Of a stretch of DNA of 64,000 nt, positions 12,721 to 25,599 are shown one piece after another. Source of the stretch: Aphelocoma coerulescens (lineage: Eukaryota > Chordata > Aves > Passeriformes > Corvidae); NCBI RefSeq assembly GCF_041296385.1, contig NC_091020.1:26965001-27029000 (forward strand). The letters run 5' to 3'. The notes under the pieces were generated by a model. It saw only the letters and a list, made by a program, of their open reading frames with translations, did no database searches and had not been told where the DNA came from. Position numbers and translations under genes: made by a program. Positions within the stretch are counted from its first letter, which is position 1; each line of letters opens with the position of its first letter.

Positions 12721-15700
12721 ATAAATACAAGTACCTGTGCTGAAAGACCTGATTACGCTGGACCAAGCACAAAATCTATTACGGAGGTATTAATTGCTTG
12801 TGCTGTTTATGTAGTTACACATTACACCTGCTGTTTCCTGTAGGAGCCAAATACCAGTAGTGTTTTCCATCCCAAACTGGATGTGATGCTAAAATACTAG
12901 GAATTTGCAAGGAACAGGCCTGAGCTATGTTAAACCAATGACTTAACATGACTTAGAAAGAAAAAAGCCACCCAGGAAAACCAGATTATGAGATTTGCCA
13001 CCATTCAATTAAAAAGTCATCCTTTCCTGTTGTTCCATGAGCACTGGGCTTTTCAAGTTCACCAGTCTTTCCTGGGACAAGTGACTCATGAACCTGATAG
13101 GAAAATGCACCTGTTTTTAGCCAGAGGTTAAAGCAGCTCTCCAGTTACCAGAGTAAACAAAGGGTTTATTTCTGTCCTTAGCAGTTACCCTGCAAAGTCC
13201 AGGAACACAGGAAGGCTGGCAGAAGCAATTAGGTTTGAGCCAAGTTTGCTGAAGTCAGTAGAAGGTTTGTGATGTCTATGGTAAGATGCTCATAGATGCC
13301 AGTGGGATTTGGCCCATGTCTTTTGCTAGAGGGGAAATGGGAAAAAAAGTTGGTGCAGTGATTGTGCCAGCATCCAAGGACTCCAGGCAGCTGGAAGGTG
13401 TCTGCCACAGTGCAGGATATGTATTCCCTTCTCTGGCCCAGAGTTGTCTTGGCAAAAGAGCAGCTGTCATCACAGAGATGTGATGGGTATGGACACATTC
13501 AAGACTGATCAGACACTGCAGTAATGGCAACCATGCAAGTGGCTAAAATATTTGGAAATCAGAGTGTTGGATATATTGGCATCATGGAAGCTGAAAGGTT
13601 CTATGAGCCAGGAAGTCACTTATTAATCCCAGAGTGAGAAATGGGATGTGTTTGATCTCCACTGTGGAGATCATTGAAAAATGCAAATACAACATTAGCT
13701 TATTTCAGGTCAGCACTCAAGATGGTATAGAGACAAGATGGATTTTTGCCTTCATTTAATTGGATTTAACTGCATATGTGAGCTTCAAAGTGCCTAAGGC
13801 TTAAGGGATGGTGACCTAAGGTCTGATTGAAAAGGCAACAACACCCTAAACCTTAAGCTTGTTTGTTAGACCATATGGCATGACTGGACCATGTGGTGTT
13901 TCAGAAAGACATGCTAGGAATAAAACACCCAGTGCATCCAAAGCATTTGCCAAGATTTCTACCTTTACCCAGAAGAATGTGAACAGTGCTCTTGCCTGTC
14001 CTCCATACCAGCGTGGCTCAGGAGCTTGGTAGGATGGAAAGGAGACAGTGTTTCTAACCACACCTCCCTGAAAAGTCTGCAGTGCCCTGAGACAGAGCAT
14101 GTTGACACTTGGAAAAGAAATCAACCACTTGACTTCTATGTTTGGGAGATCCATGTGGCTAGGAAATTCCAAATAACCAAATTTCAGGAAAAGAGGCAAT
14201 TATCAAAGGCCATTATCTTAATTTAATTTATTTTTTATTTAGTGTTAACATGTCAGATATTGTGACAGTCATCTATTTGTATATCTGGCTGTGATTGATT
14301 TCAGAAGTCTGGATATTCTTGGGTCTGGATAAAGTACGAAATCTCTTTTTCCTGTGGATAGCACAACATGACTTTGTGTCAGCTCTGTAAAGGATACCAG
14401 CCCTTAGTAGCCTCCAGGAATCACCTGGCTGACATCCATCTGCTTTGTCTCTGAACCACTCCTTAAAGAGTAATTCAGCATGGGAGTTCCAGAGGGGGCA
14501 GCTACACGACAAATTTAATTTGATTTTCTATAATGTCCTCTCTCTTATGTGCTCCTATTCATCCATGGACCCCATGAACTCTCTGTCAGCCTCCTGCTTC
14601 TGCTGTGCTTGAAAATGTCCTATCATTCCATTTTATGCCTTTAGCAAACTGCTTTTCATTTTCTTGTACTTTATGGTTCTTTCACATTGACTTTGTCAGT
14701 CTGTGCTGTTTTGCATCTTCCTTAACTCCCTTAATCTTTTAAAGAAATTATTTTGATATCTCAGAAGTGTTAAATGGTTTAGTCATGTTGGCTTACTTTT
14801 TCTTTTTGCTTTGAATATTTTTTATTTGATGAGGAGTCTGCTGTATAGTGTCTTTAAACAATCTGATGTCATCTAAAAGCACTTTACTGGTTTTAGCTAC
14901 TGATTTCAATGAATTTCATTACTTCTATGTGATTTTCCCTTTTAAAGCCAAACATTTAGCTTGCTATTCAATCTGTGTACTTTTTCTGAGGACTTGAGTC
15001 ACTTTTATCTTTCTCTCTGGCATGAACTGTTCTGGCATTTATACTGTTTGAACCTGGTATAATAGTATTTTACTAATTAGTTTTTTCTAGAAAGTTTCCC
15101 GGATGCATAGATTGCCAATATCCTTACTTGAATTCTGGCATTCTAGTTCATCTTTCCTTATTTTCAGATCACTGCTATTTATACGGAAATTATTTTAAAG
15201 GTGGTTGTGGACTAGCTCCTATTTTTGTGTGCTTTGTGTGTGCATGTGCATCTTACTTTATTAGGGCTTCATTTACAGAGACCTGTTTTTTCTGTTTCCA
15301 CTTATCTCCATCACCTTCTGTCCTATTCTTTTTCTTAACAGAGACGTTTGAGAGCTTCAACCAAACTGTGCATTCTTCCACACCTCTCCCTTACCCTGTC
15401 TTTAATTTAAAACTCCTTTTTAACTCTGACTCCATTAAGTCCCAGCTCCTTTCTGTCTTGCTTACATAGGTCTCATTTTTTTCTACGTTTCACTTTTCTA
15501 TATAACTTTCCCCTTTTCTAATAAACCCAGCAATGTCTATAACAGTAGTCTTGAAAGCTTCAAAGGTTTATTTTGTATACATTGAACTATTTAATATCAC
15601 TTATCATTCATCTCCAGTTTTTAAAGTGCTCTCCCATGCTGCTCACTTGTGCTCTTCCCCTTGCCACAGTTAATAGCACAGTCATGCTGGAAAGTTACAC

Positions 15701-18700
15701 CCAACCAATATGAGGAAACGCTCCCTGCTGCCTTTGTAAATCCCTGGTGCCACCAGCAAGAGTGGAGGAGGAGGCAGAGGAGGAGGAGGTGGAGGAGGAG
15801 GCATTCCAAGCATATGGATTCTCAGGCAAGGGAAATGAAGCTGAGTACGTCACACATGCTGCTTATCGTGGTCACATTCGCTCATGGTGAAATCTTTCCC
15901 ACTCAACAACGGCTGGGAATATCACCATTTGCTGTTCCAGTGGGAATTTTGTGCTCCTTGGAGATTTCACCCTCATGCTGCATTTTCACAGTACCTCTCA
16001 GGCAATCGAGCAGCTCCTTCCCTCTGCCCCAGCTGTGCTGCTCTTCGTGTCCCTCCTTGGTGCAGGCACAGGCACTCCCTGGTCCATGAGCAGCAAGGAA
16101 CAAGGTATCACCCCAGCCTCTCTGTGTTGTTAAACTGCAGCTCTTCCACACTGTGTGAGGTGGGCTCTGCAGCACAGACAGGCTTTGTGCTTACAGCATT
16201 CTCCCGTCCTTTAGATGGTTTCCTGTTGTAATGCACGGGACTGATCAAAACTGGGATGCACTGTCTCAGGGAACAGGACAAGCACAGGATGAGGGACAGG
16301 GATGTGATATGCACTCAAGGAGACCAAGTGTGATGCCTCTCCTGTTTCCCTCTCTAGGTGCTTCCCAAGGCTCCCACCATGCCGACTTCCCTCTGATCCA
16401 TGACCACAACGCTGTGCGTCAGACGTCACCCCAGAGCAGCACAGCTCTTTCCCAGGAGATAAGTGAGGGGTTTTTTTGCCTACACAACAGCTCTCCTGAG
16501 CTTTCCCATGCTGGGAGGGAAGGTGGGAGGGAGGAGATCCGGCTTCCTCCCTGTCCAAGCGCCAGCCCCGTGGGCCTGCCATAGCACTGCTGGGAATATC
16601 CAGGGGCATTATGCAATTTGCAGAGGCGGTTTTTCATGCAGCCTGGCAAGGCAGTGTCTGATAATGGCTCTCCCTTTGTGTGTAGCACACAATCAAGCTC
16701 ATGATCTTCTCTCCAGTGCAGGCAGCCCACGGTGTTATGTCCTGTACTGCTGTGATGACGAGAACAGGGCTGTGCACAGGACAGGGAGCCCTGCAGCGCT
16801 TTCATCAGTGAATCACTGCTCCAAATGCTCATTAGGCACAAATCATTAATGGTCTAAAAGGACTGGAATAATCTAGCTCGGCTACGGTGAAAGTGCAGAT
16901 TGTCTCTTTTTCAGGAGGCATGGGAAAACTTCTTAAATCTGTTTTTAAACTTTGAATTTGGCTTCTGAGTAATGCCACTGATTTCATTTTTCAAAGGTCA
17001 CGGGAGAATTCTCTTCTGCTATCTCCAAAGGGCATGACAAATGTTCCTGTAACAAAGTAATGAATTGTTCAACACAGCGCTCTTAGCAATTACCTTGCCA
17101 TAAAGGTATTTGCAGCAGGTACAGTAAGATAAACCAGTTTGTTTCCTATTGTTTTTCAAAGGGGGAAAAATTGGGGTAAGGCTGTAGCCATTTGGTGGTG
17201 AGTTTGAGGGATAAATATAATTTAATGTATTTGCTGAATGTTTTAGTGGGTCATAAAAGATCCTTTAATAGATTTAAAAGTCTATTTATAGACTATCCCT
17301 TTTAGAGGTTGGAAAATGTATTCACTTCTGTATTCTATGTAGCTATTTAAATTACATCCAAATCTAAAGTTGTCCATAAGTTTAATTTAGCACCTTTTCT
17401 GAATGCTTCCTCTCATGTAGTCTTTATTTACAGGATCCTGTTTTGTTTTCTCCAGTATCATTCTGCCTCCTGCATGAGAGCTCTTTCACATTTTGGACTC
17501 AAATTCCCTTGTAACACAGAGGGTAAAGGAGTCAGCCATGCAAGAAATTAGAAGCAAAGACTACAGTATGTTACTGAATGCAAATCTGGGTTTGTTGGGC
17601 AGGAGGGAAACCAACCCTGCACCAGCAGCAGCAGCGTGCTGGCCTGTGGGTTAGAAGTGTCACTGCAAATCTGGTTAGACAAGTGTGTGCCTGCCTCCCT
17701 GACCTCTTCCACTTGGCAGTCTTTTCTCTGCGTTTTTGTCTGAGAGGCTGATGTGGGAGTGAACAATGAGAACCAAACTGCCCCTCCAGCCTCAAGCTGG
17801 CCCCAGTACATCCCAGTGCACATGCATTGGCTGATTGGCTGGGTGGGTGCAAAGAGAGATTTCATAGCTCTGGCATGTGGGTAAGTAGAGCCCGGTGCAA
17901 TCAGCCAAGTGCTTTTTCACCAGCATGAAATAAGAATGAGACTAGGGAGAAGCAGCCACATTTGATGTAAAAGCTGTCTGTGGCTTTGTAATGGGCAGAT
18001 GCTCATATCTACTTTTGCTGCAGAAGAGGAAGCAGAGTAACAGCTCTCTGGAGTGAGTATCCTAGGAAAACACCTATTTTCTTGGGACTGGGGGCTGAAG
18101 TGTAGCCCCTGGCTGGAGACAGGACATCCATGCTGGATTTCCAGTTTCTGTTTGAAAGTCTGGGTCACCTTTGCTGCTCCAGCTATGCCTGTGCAAACAG
18201 AGCTCCCCACCATGTGCTTTGGTTCAGACACCACTAGTAAAAAGGAAGATGTAGTCAAAGCATGAAGAAATAGGTACAAAGGAGAAAAGTGTCTGTATCT
18301 CTGCCACCAAGTTCTCCTGCACATCCTCAGGTTAATATGCAGAGTCTAGTCCCATAGGGCACTTTTTCTCCTACCTGTTTCATCATGTTGTGTCTGGGCT
18401 TTGCAATGACTGTCACGTAGGGTAAACCATGACATCTTTGTGTTACGTGCATTTGTGTCCAGCCTCGAAACGTTATTTCATTCCCTGAGGTGAGTGCTGT
18501 TATCAGGAGAATGAAGTGTCCCAGCCCCCTGGTAATTATTCATTAGGTAAGATTTAATGTGTGTGTGCATGGCTGGCAGCTATCAGTGGATCCCACAGGA
18601 GAGGTCTGTGAGCCAAGCTTAAGTCAGCTTTAGGGTAGGGAGGGGTGAGTAACTGGAGTAAAAATAACAGAACTAGAAGATCAGGAGCAATCTGCCCAAA

Positions 18701-21700
18701 ACTTAACCCCAAACCTTTTCTTTACATCTCAAGGCCAAACTTGCCTTTCAGATCAGAAGGCTGGGAAGACTCAGGGGGTATTTGCACCCACATCTAGAAC
18801 AAATCACAAATCTGCACTGAGGCAAGGCAATGTTTGGGATCACAAACTTGTGAATGTTTGTTCTACCCATACCTTCTGAGGTCTGAAAAATGCTTTAACT
18901 TCTTGCCTTTTTTTTATACCCTTGTTCCCTGTTCGACAGCAAGATTCCTGTTTTCCTGTTCAGGAGACTGCCTCTGCAATATTTACTGCCTGAATAAGAA
19001 TTGTTTTCAGCCTTAGTTGCATGAGTTTTGCATGGAGAGTATCTGTAAGTGGATATAGGCACAATCTAAGGAAGAGCATGCAAAAACACAGTGGACATTA
19101 TACCAAAGAAATCAAGTAAGTGGAAAGATATTAATTGGCTGGCAGTTAAGAGTGGGGGATTGAGGAGACACACAAACCTCAGGCAAAACCCTGTTCCTCT
19201 GGGTGAACTCCCAGAGGAGAGCCCCATGACTGGACTGGTTGATGTAGGAACTTTACACTAGTGGGATAGACTGGACTTCAAGGCTTATTTAAAGTTAGTC
19301 CAGTCCAGTCCAGGTGCTTGGGAGCTGTGGGGAGCAAACCTTTTCTTGCACGCTCCAGCAGTGAGGACGTACCAAAGGGAAGAGCACTGATGACGTTACA
19401 GCTCTTGGGGCTCTGGAAATTCTGCCTGTTTGGCTTTTCTTTTCCACCATCTTCCGTTCTATCTGTCTGTTATTCACCCACAAAATTACATAATGTATCA
19501 CCAGCTAGAACTGCATCTGCCTGCTTAATGGATGGCTCATTATCTAGGGAGGGAAACAGAGAGGGCAAAAGCTTTTATGTGCCAATAGCACTGCTGAGAT
19601 GTTCATGTGCATTACAGGAGAAGGAAAAGGTGTAACACGTCTCTCCTAATTTATAGCCCAACGGGCTGAAGGAGTCAAGGTGTAATGAAGGTCATCATAG
19701 CTGGGAACGGGGTGGAGGCAGTGGAAGTTACTCTCATATAAAAGCAATTAATTCTCCAACAGAGTCCCTCTCTCATGCAGCAGAACAGAGTGAGGTAGTC
19801 CTCTCTATATTTAAAAGTACTCCCACAGCTTTGATCTTTTCCATTTTCTGGAAATGTAAGCTTGCAAAGAGGGTCTGGCCTCATCTGGGATGATGTATTG
19901 GGCCATGTGGTGCTGGCCTTGCAGAGCAGCGTGGGCATGCCTGCTGTTCCCTGTACTGCGTCATTCTGGAAAGATCTCCAAACGCTCTGGTTACTGCAGC
20001 ACAGGCAATGTGCTGCTGCAACGCCCAGGTACCCTGCCTGCCTGGAAATGCCACTTCTGGAAATGTCACTTCTCATAACAGTGGGTTTCGTCCACTTTCA
20101 ATCACACAGATGATATTTAGCTATGAATGAAAATGAAAAAGCAAATGAGAGGCAGCAAAGTCTCCTACCAAAACTCCATCTCCAAGGACCTGAATATGTG
20201 GAAGTATATAACCATATGGGCTTGAAAGCAACCCTTTAGCCCAGCACAGTCTTCAGTGTCAGATATATCTCATTCTAATCAGTGTATTATGGCAACCAAA
20301 TGTAGGTTTTTCTTTTATTGGTTGTTAAAATAAACACTTGTTTAGAGCTCAGGACAGAGCTGTGTTGGCACCAGGTATCAGGCCCAGTTTCAGTAGAGTT
20401 TGAGGCAGATATGTACTGATTGAACCATATGGTGGGGGGGGGTTGTGCTGCCTGTGCTGGCAGGAGACCAGAATGTTCTTTGGGTTCCCCCAGACATAAA
20501 AATCCATGAAGTTTTGCAGCTGTAGTTTCATTTCGTTTCGCTGTCTGACTAACCTTCTTCTTACTTTATTTTCTTTTATTTCCTCTATATGCTTCCCGCA
20601 CAGAAAGTCAAAGATTCCAAGTTGCATCTTGAACAAGTGTAAGATTAACTTCTCCATTTATGTGAGGTGACCCCGGGTTTTGGTAATAAAATGTGCTGGG
20701 ATTGTGGGTAGAGGGAAAAAGAAGATTCCTCAGTGGGGGTGAGTGCTGATGACTTTAACAAACTCATGTTGTAATATGCTGTTCTGCTGACTTTTGCCTT
20801 GTTTAATTACCTTCTGAATCCCAAGAAGCTGAACCGTGCTTCACCAGCTCATTATGTCCCCCGGGTTTGCTCTCCCCAGCAAATAGGTGCTTTCCCTGGA
20901 GTCTCTGGAGGCTCTTTGTTGCTGTTCTGATACATCAAATGTGTTTGTTTTGCACATTGATGTTTGTGTTTTCCGCTCTGCTTGTGTTTTCCAATTCCTT
21001 GGAGCACTGAGGATGCTGCTGAATTGTCAGAATCATGGTAGGATGCTGAGTTGAGATTACTGTCAATGGCCTCATTATGTTAACAAAGGATATTTTAAGA
21101 AATACAAAAGATGTGGCATTTACTTTCTTGGGAGAGGGAGGGGGAGAGAGAGAATGTGTGTATATGAATGGACTTACACTGCAAGTCCCTCCACTCTTCA
21201 GTCAGGAAATGACTGCCAGCCTCTCTGCACATTGTAATCAGAGAAACGATGGCTTCTGATTTGTATTTTGGGGCTGCTCGCAGTGTGCTTGGCTCACCCG
21301 TGCATGCAAGGCAATTACTCTTCCTCCTGAAGAGCTCCTCACCTCTGTTTTGGGACGTCTGAAATAGGCACAGCCTTCACAGACACAGCAGTGGCACATG
21401 CAGCATCACAGCATCCTCGTGCAGTTGTAAACCAGAGCTGCTGTGGTTTCGTTCCCTCCTTCGAGCCAGCACTAGCGTTGTTGTGGCTGGAAAATTAGTC
21501 ACTTCGGGAAACTGAGCTGGGAGAGAAGTAATGCTATGAGAAAAAAAGTAATTACTTCCCTGTCCACTTCCCTTCTGGAGGAAGGACTAAGGAGGGGCTG
21601 GCACCTTAGTCTGCTCTGCTCCCTCCAGAAATTCTTGAGGAAGAATATCAAAGAGGAGGATATTGACCGCAAATCTTCTGTCTTTAATGAAATGGAGACT

Positions 21701-24700
21701 TGTGCACAGCCCGTATCTCTGAATCAAACGGAGCAAGCTCTTTCCCTTCCTCCCTGTTGTCAGGCCATCAGAAGGTAGTTGGCATATCCCTCATCAAAGG
21801 AAATGTGGTCCTTCCCTTAAGCTTGTCTGCTCGGTGGTGTTCTGTAAACACAGATCAATAAGGTGTCGCAAATCCTATCCTATTACCAGTATTCAACAGC
21901 AAATGAAACACCCTTAAGCTTAGCATATTATCATTTCATGAATTTACAATTAAAGACCTAGATAAGATTAATTACTTCCAAGGTGACTCTTTACAATTGT
22001 CTCTTTATAATGGAGTTTGTAACCAGCCCACTGTGGCTTTGTCACCAGGAGAAATCACAGACAATTTAACAGTTGGATAGAAAAGGTTTATTTAACAGGC
22101 CTTTTGCTCCTTCCCTTATAGTTCCCTTAAGAAAAAAAAAAAACCCTAGGAAAAAGCACATCCAACACCAATAGTGAACTTGATAAAGAACTGTCTACAA
22201 CTGGGGATTTTACTTTATTTCTGTTGCTCCAAGTATAATTATTTTAGGCATCATATTCTTCCAAAGCCTCTGAGTAGAAGAAATGTAGCAATATTGCAAC
22301 AGAAAAGATCTGTACCTGCTGAATAGAGTGACCAGATCTCTGACAGCTTTTTTTCCCCCATACAAAATGCTGAGACTAAAGGAAGAAAGGAGACTGATGT
22401 TTTGACCACAAAACATCAACTGCATATTTATTTATTTGTTAATCTGCCTTATGCCCAGCTGAAAGAGACCAGCTGGGTCCAACAAAAGTGCTGGCCCATC
22501 AGCTGATGGGGAGACTGTAAAGCAAAACCCGACATGCCACAAGGAACAGGATACAGATGAGTGGGATTTCCCCAGAGGAGATGGTACCACCTGAGAAAGA
22601 GCCGTGTTACTCCTGCTCAGGCAAAATGCTGATGTTAGTGTGAGGAGACAGGCTCTCTGGTCTGCTATGGGCTGTATATCTCAACCACAGCTTGACCAGA
22701 AAGGCTGCATTAAAATTCTATGGTTGTTCCTGGCCTTCCAATATATGGACCAGGAAGCATTATCTTTAGATGTACATGCTAAATTTATCCCACATGAGAA
22801 AATAATTTCTTTTTTTTCCCAAGGCAGCATGCAGGGAAGTTGATTAGTACTCACTGTGCTTGGGGGTTAAAGTTTAAGCGATAAAAAGCCCTTAGCTACA
22901 CCCTCCAAAACCAACAATAAAAACTGAGATTTCAGAGTGGGTTTTTTTGATAGGTGACCTATTTCTGAATCTTGAGGCTTACTACTGCCCACATTTTTCA
23001 GTCTGTGAAGTAGAAACCTGTGCTTTTACTTTTGGTATTAACTCCTGAGGTCTCAGCTCTTGCTCCAGCTCCCAAGAAGATGGGTTTCCTGGAAGACGCC
23101 TTGTATCACAAGATCTGTGGTAGAAGCCTCGTTTAAGCTTCTGAATTGTAATGCAAAAGACCACAGGAGTTAGGTGGGAATTGTGCAACTCCCTTGCAAT
23201 CCTTTCCCATTTTCTAATGAGCTCTTGTCTGCTCCCTAGTTACAAGATCATGAAGCAGTTCACATTTCTGAAATATTAGGAAACCCTCCTCCACAAAACT
23301 GAAAATGTTTTGAATATTAAAATGAGGGCGAGATTTTTCAAGGCTGTCTGGAGGAGCAGAATGACTTGTCTCTGCTATGATGAGAAGAGACTGTATTGCT
23401 CCAGTGCCTGGACAGCTTTGCTTGGGACATCATAACTGGGACTTCTCAGTCTGTCACAGGCTGAGAAGGGGCAGCAGCAGCAGACTTGTGCTGTGAATGC
23501 TAGCCATGAACATACAGAAATCAGAGAGCTCCTGAGCTGGTCTTCTGTGGGTGCCTGACTGCAGCTTGTTCAGCTGTAAGTCAATCACTGTAGTTAGCAG
23601 GTCTACCTGAGAGGCATCTGTAGGACTGATCCATAACTGGGCTCCATAATGCGTTGGCAGCATTTTTTTACTGCATTTTGACAGAGCACTTGCATCACGT
23701 CATTCCCATGGCGTGAGTTGTTTATCTCTGGGTGAGGATTAGCACAGCACTGTACCATGGTCTAGCATAGCTGAGTAAGTGGGTTAGTGTAATCCTCCTG
23801 AGGACTGCTGTCCTGAAGGGATTCCTGGGAAGGCTTCATGCTTGTACCAGACTTTTAGATTATTTTAAATTAGATATTTGAGGGGGCTTCGTGGAATTTT
23901 ATGTGATGCAGTCTGTCTCCAAGACATCTGGGCAGTAGTTGGGTCAGCAAAGGCCATTGCAGAGCTTAAAGACCATTGGTATTGGTGTATGAAGAAGACA
24001 TTACTGAGACAACAGATCAAAGTATGACTCTGACAAATGGCCACCCCAGTAAGGAACTCAAACAGGGTCCTGCCTGGACAGTTGTGTTTGCTGTTGATGT
24101 CTGGCACTTAGAGATGTTGCTCCTCAACATATTCTTGTTTTGCAACAAAGCACTTTCAGACCAGCAAATCATGTGCAGCACTGCTCTTCAGTAGGAGGGT
24201 GTGCTGCCACTGCACTGTCCAGACACTTGGAAATCTGTTTCCTAGTGTTTAGAAGAAAGAGCAAAGCAGAGTTCCTCAAAGCCACAGTAATTTGTATCCT
24301 ATATCTTCTCTTCTTTTTTGCTGTTAGCCACTTGATGAAATTGTCTGTTCTGAGTTATGTAGGAAATTTGGTCCCACTCCATCCATCTCAAGTGCAGAAG
24401 AGACCTTTGAATTAAAGTTACTAAACAATGATATCCAGCAGGAAAAGAAAGCAAGCAGTACCACTTTGTCTTGGAGTGACCTTTCTAGACTAAGAAGGTC
24501 CTACACAATCACAACACAGAAATTACAGTAGCTGCAACAGGAGCCTTGATGCTCAGGGATATTTTAAGCAGTCCAGATATAAAGCATATCCTTGTTCCCC
24601 TGGCAAGGATGCAGACTTCTCTCGCATACACCTCAGTCATTCATGAAAAGCCAAGTTCTGGAATTTTAAAAGGCAAAAATATTACAGCAACAGCAAAAAC

Positions 24701-25599
24701 AAACATGACAATCAGATGTTAAATGGCCCCTAATGATCTTATCAGTGAGTTGTATAATTAGGAAGGAGAAAGAGGCACTCGACATTCTTCAGGACCTGGT
24801 CAGTTATTTTACTGTCAGTCATGAACCTTGACCTTTCCGAAAAACTTTTTGTTGCATTGGGAATCGCAAAAAATATAGGTCCCCTTTTCACACAGCATTG
24901 CAAGTCTCCCTGTGGATCATCTTGTCAAATTGTTTAAGCCTGCTCCCAGCCATTAGGATTTTCAGGCTGGTTTGAGAGGTTTCCCCTCCCCATCCCTGCC
25001 CTAGCCGTGCCCACCCACTGCTGTGTGCTGCTCCTCCCACGCAGGGCAGACGTGGGCGGCCTGTGCTGTGACCCGGACCGCTGAAATCACCAGAGGGGTT
25101 TTTAGGAAGTTACAAAGAGTGGCTTAACCTGGATTCACATGGCGCCCCAGTGAGAGAAATAACCCAGCAAGCTGAAACAGATCGTTTTCTGCTGGATTAA
25201 TGAGCTGAAGCACGTCTTATGTACCCCAAAGCCAACACAAAGGAGGCAATGGGAACTTCTCCCAGGAGCGAGAATGGGAACAGGGACAAACAGGGATGGG
25301 AGGAGGAAGAGCATTTCCCACTTTTGGCCGCAGCAGCTCCACCGTGACGTGTCATTTCACCCTCTGTTGTGCCGTTGGGGTTGAAAATAGCCCTGCTAAA
25401 ATAAAACAGGCTGTGGTTTGGGATTGGGTGGATTTCGGCGTGCACGAACCTGGATCAGCTCCAGAGCACGGTTCCACCGTGGCTTGCACTGGTCGCAGCA
25501 GAGGAAGTGATTTTGGGATGGGGGAAGCAAAGAGGAGAGAGTGAGAGGGCAAGGGGGGTACTGAGCTGAAGGGAAGGGGAGTGGGATTTCTCAGCCCTG
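12721..25599. other. Intergenic, no gene seen
   Basis: Contains a T-skewed AT-rich block (about 14.52-15.62 kb), the GGA tract at 15.76 kb, an 11-bp inverted repeat GACTGGACTGG/CCAGTCCAGTC (19228-19238 and 19300-19310), a 9-bp hairpin (19195-19218) and a 9-base G run (20434-20442). AT-rich stretches near 16.85-17.1, 21.85-22.05 and 24.66-24.92 kb could be conserved regulatory elements. No coding sequence is recognised. Confidence 0.7.
15763..15801. repeat. Imperfect (GGA)n purine tract
   Basis: About 39 bases of GGAGGAGG with a few interruptions. Low-complexity sequence, G-rich on the + strand, at the edge of the T-skewed segment that precedes it. Confidence 0.85.

Noticed and set aside
12363..12743. 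126-codon frame ending in Arg/Glu/Lys repeats
   Set aside because: Most of it is the AGAGA pentamer array. The unique part has no family resemblance.
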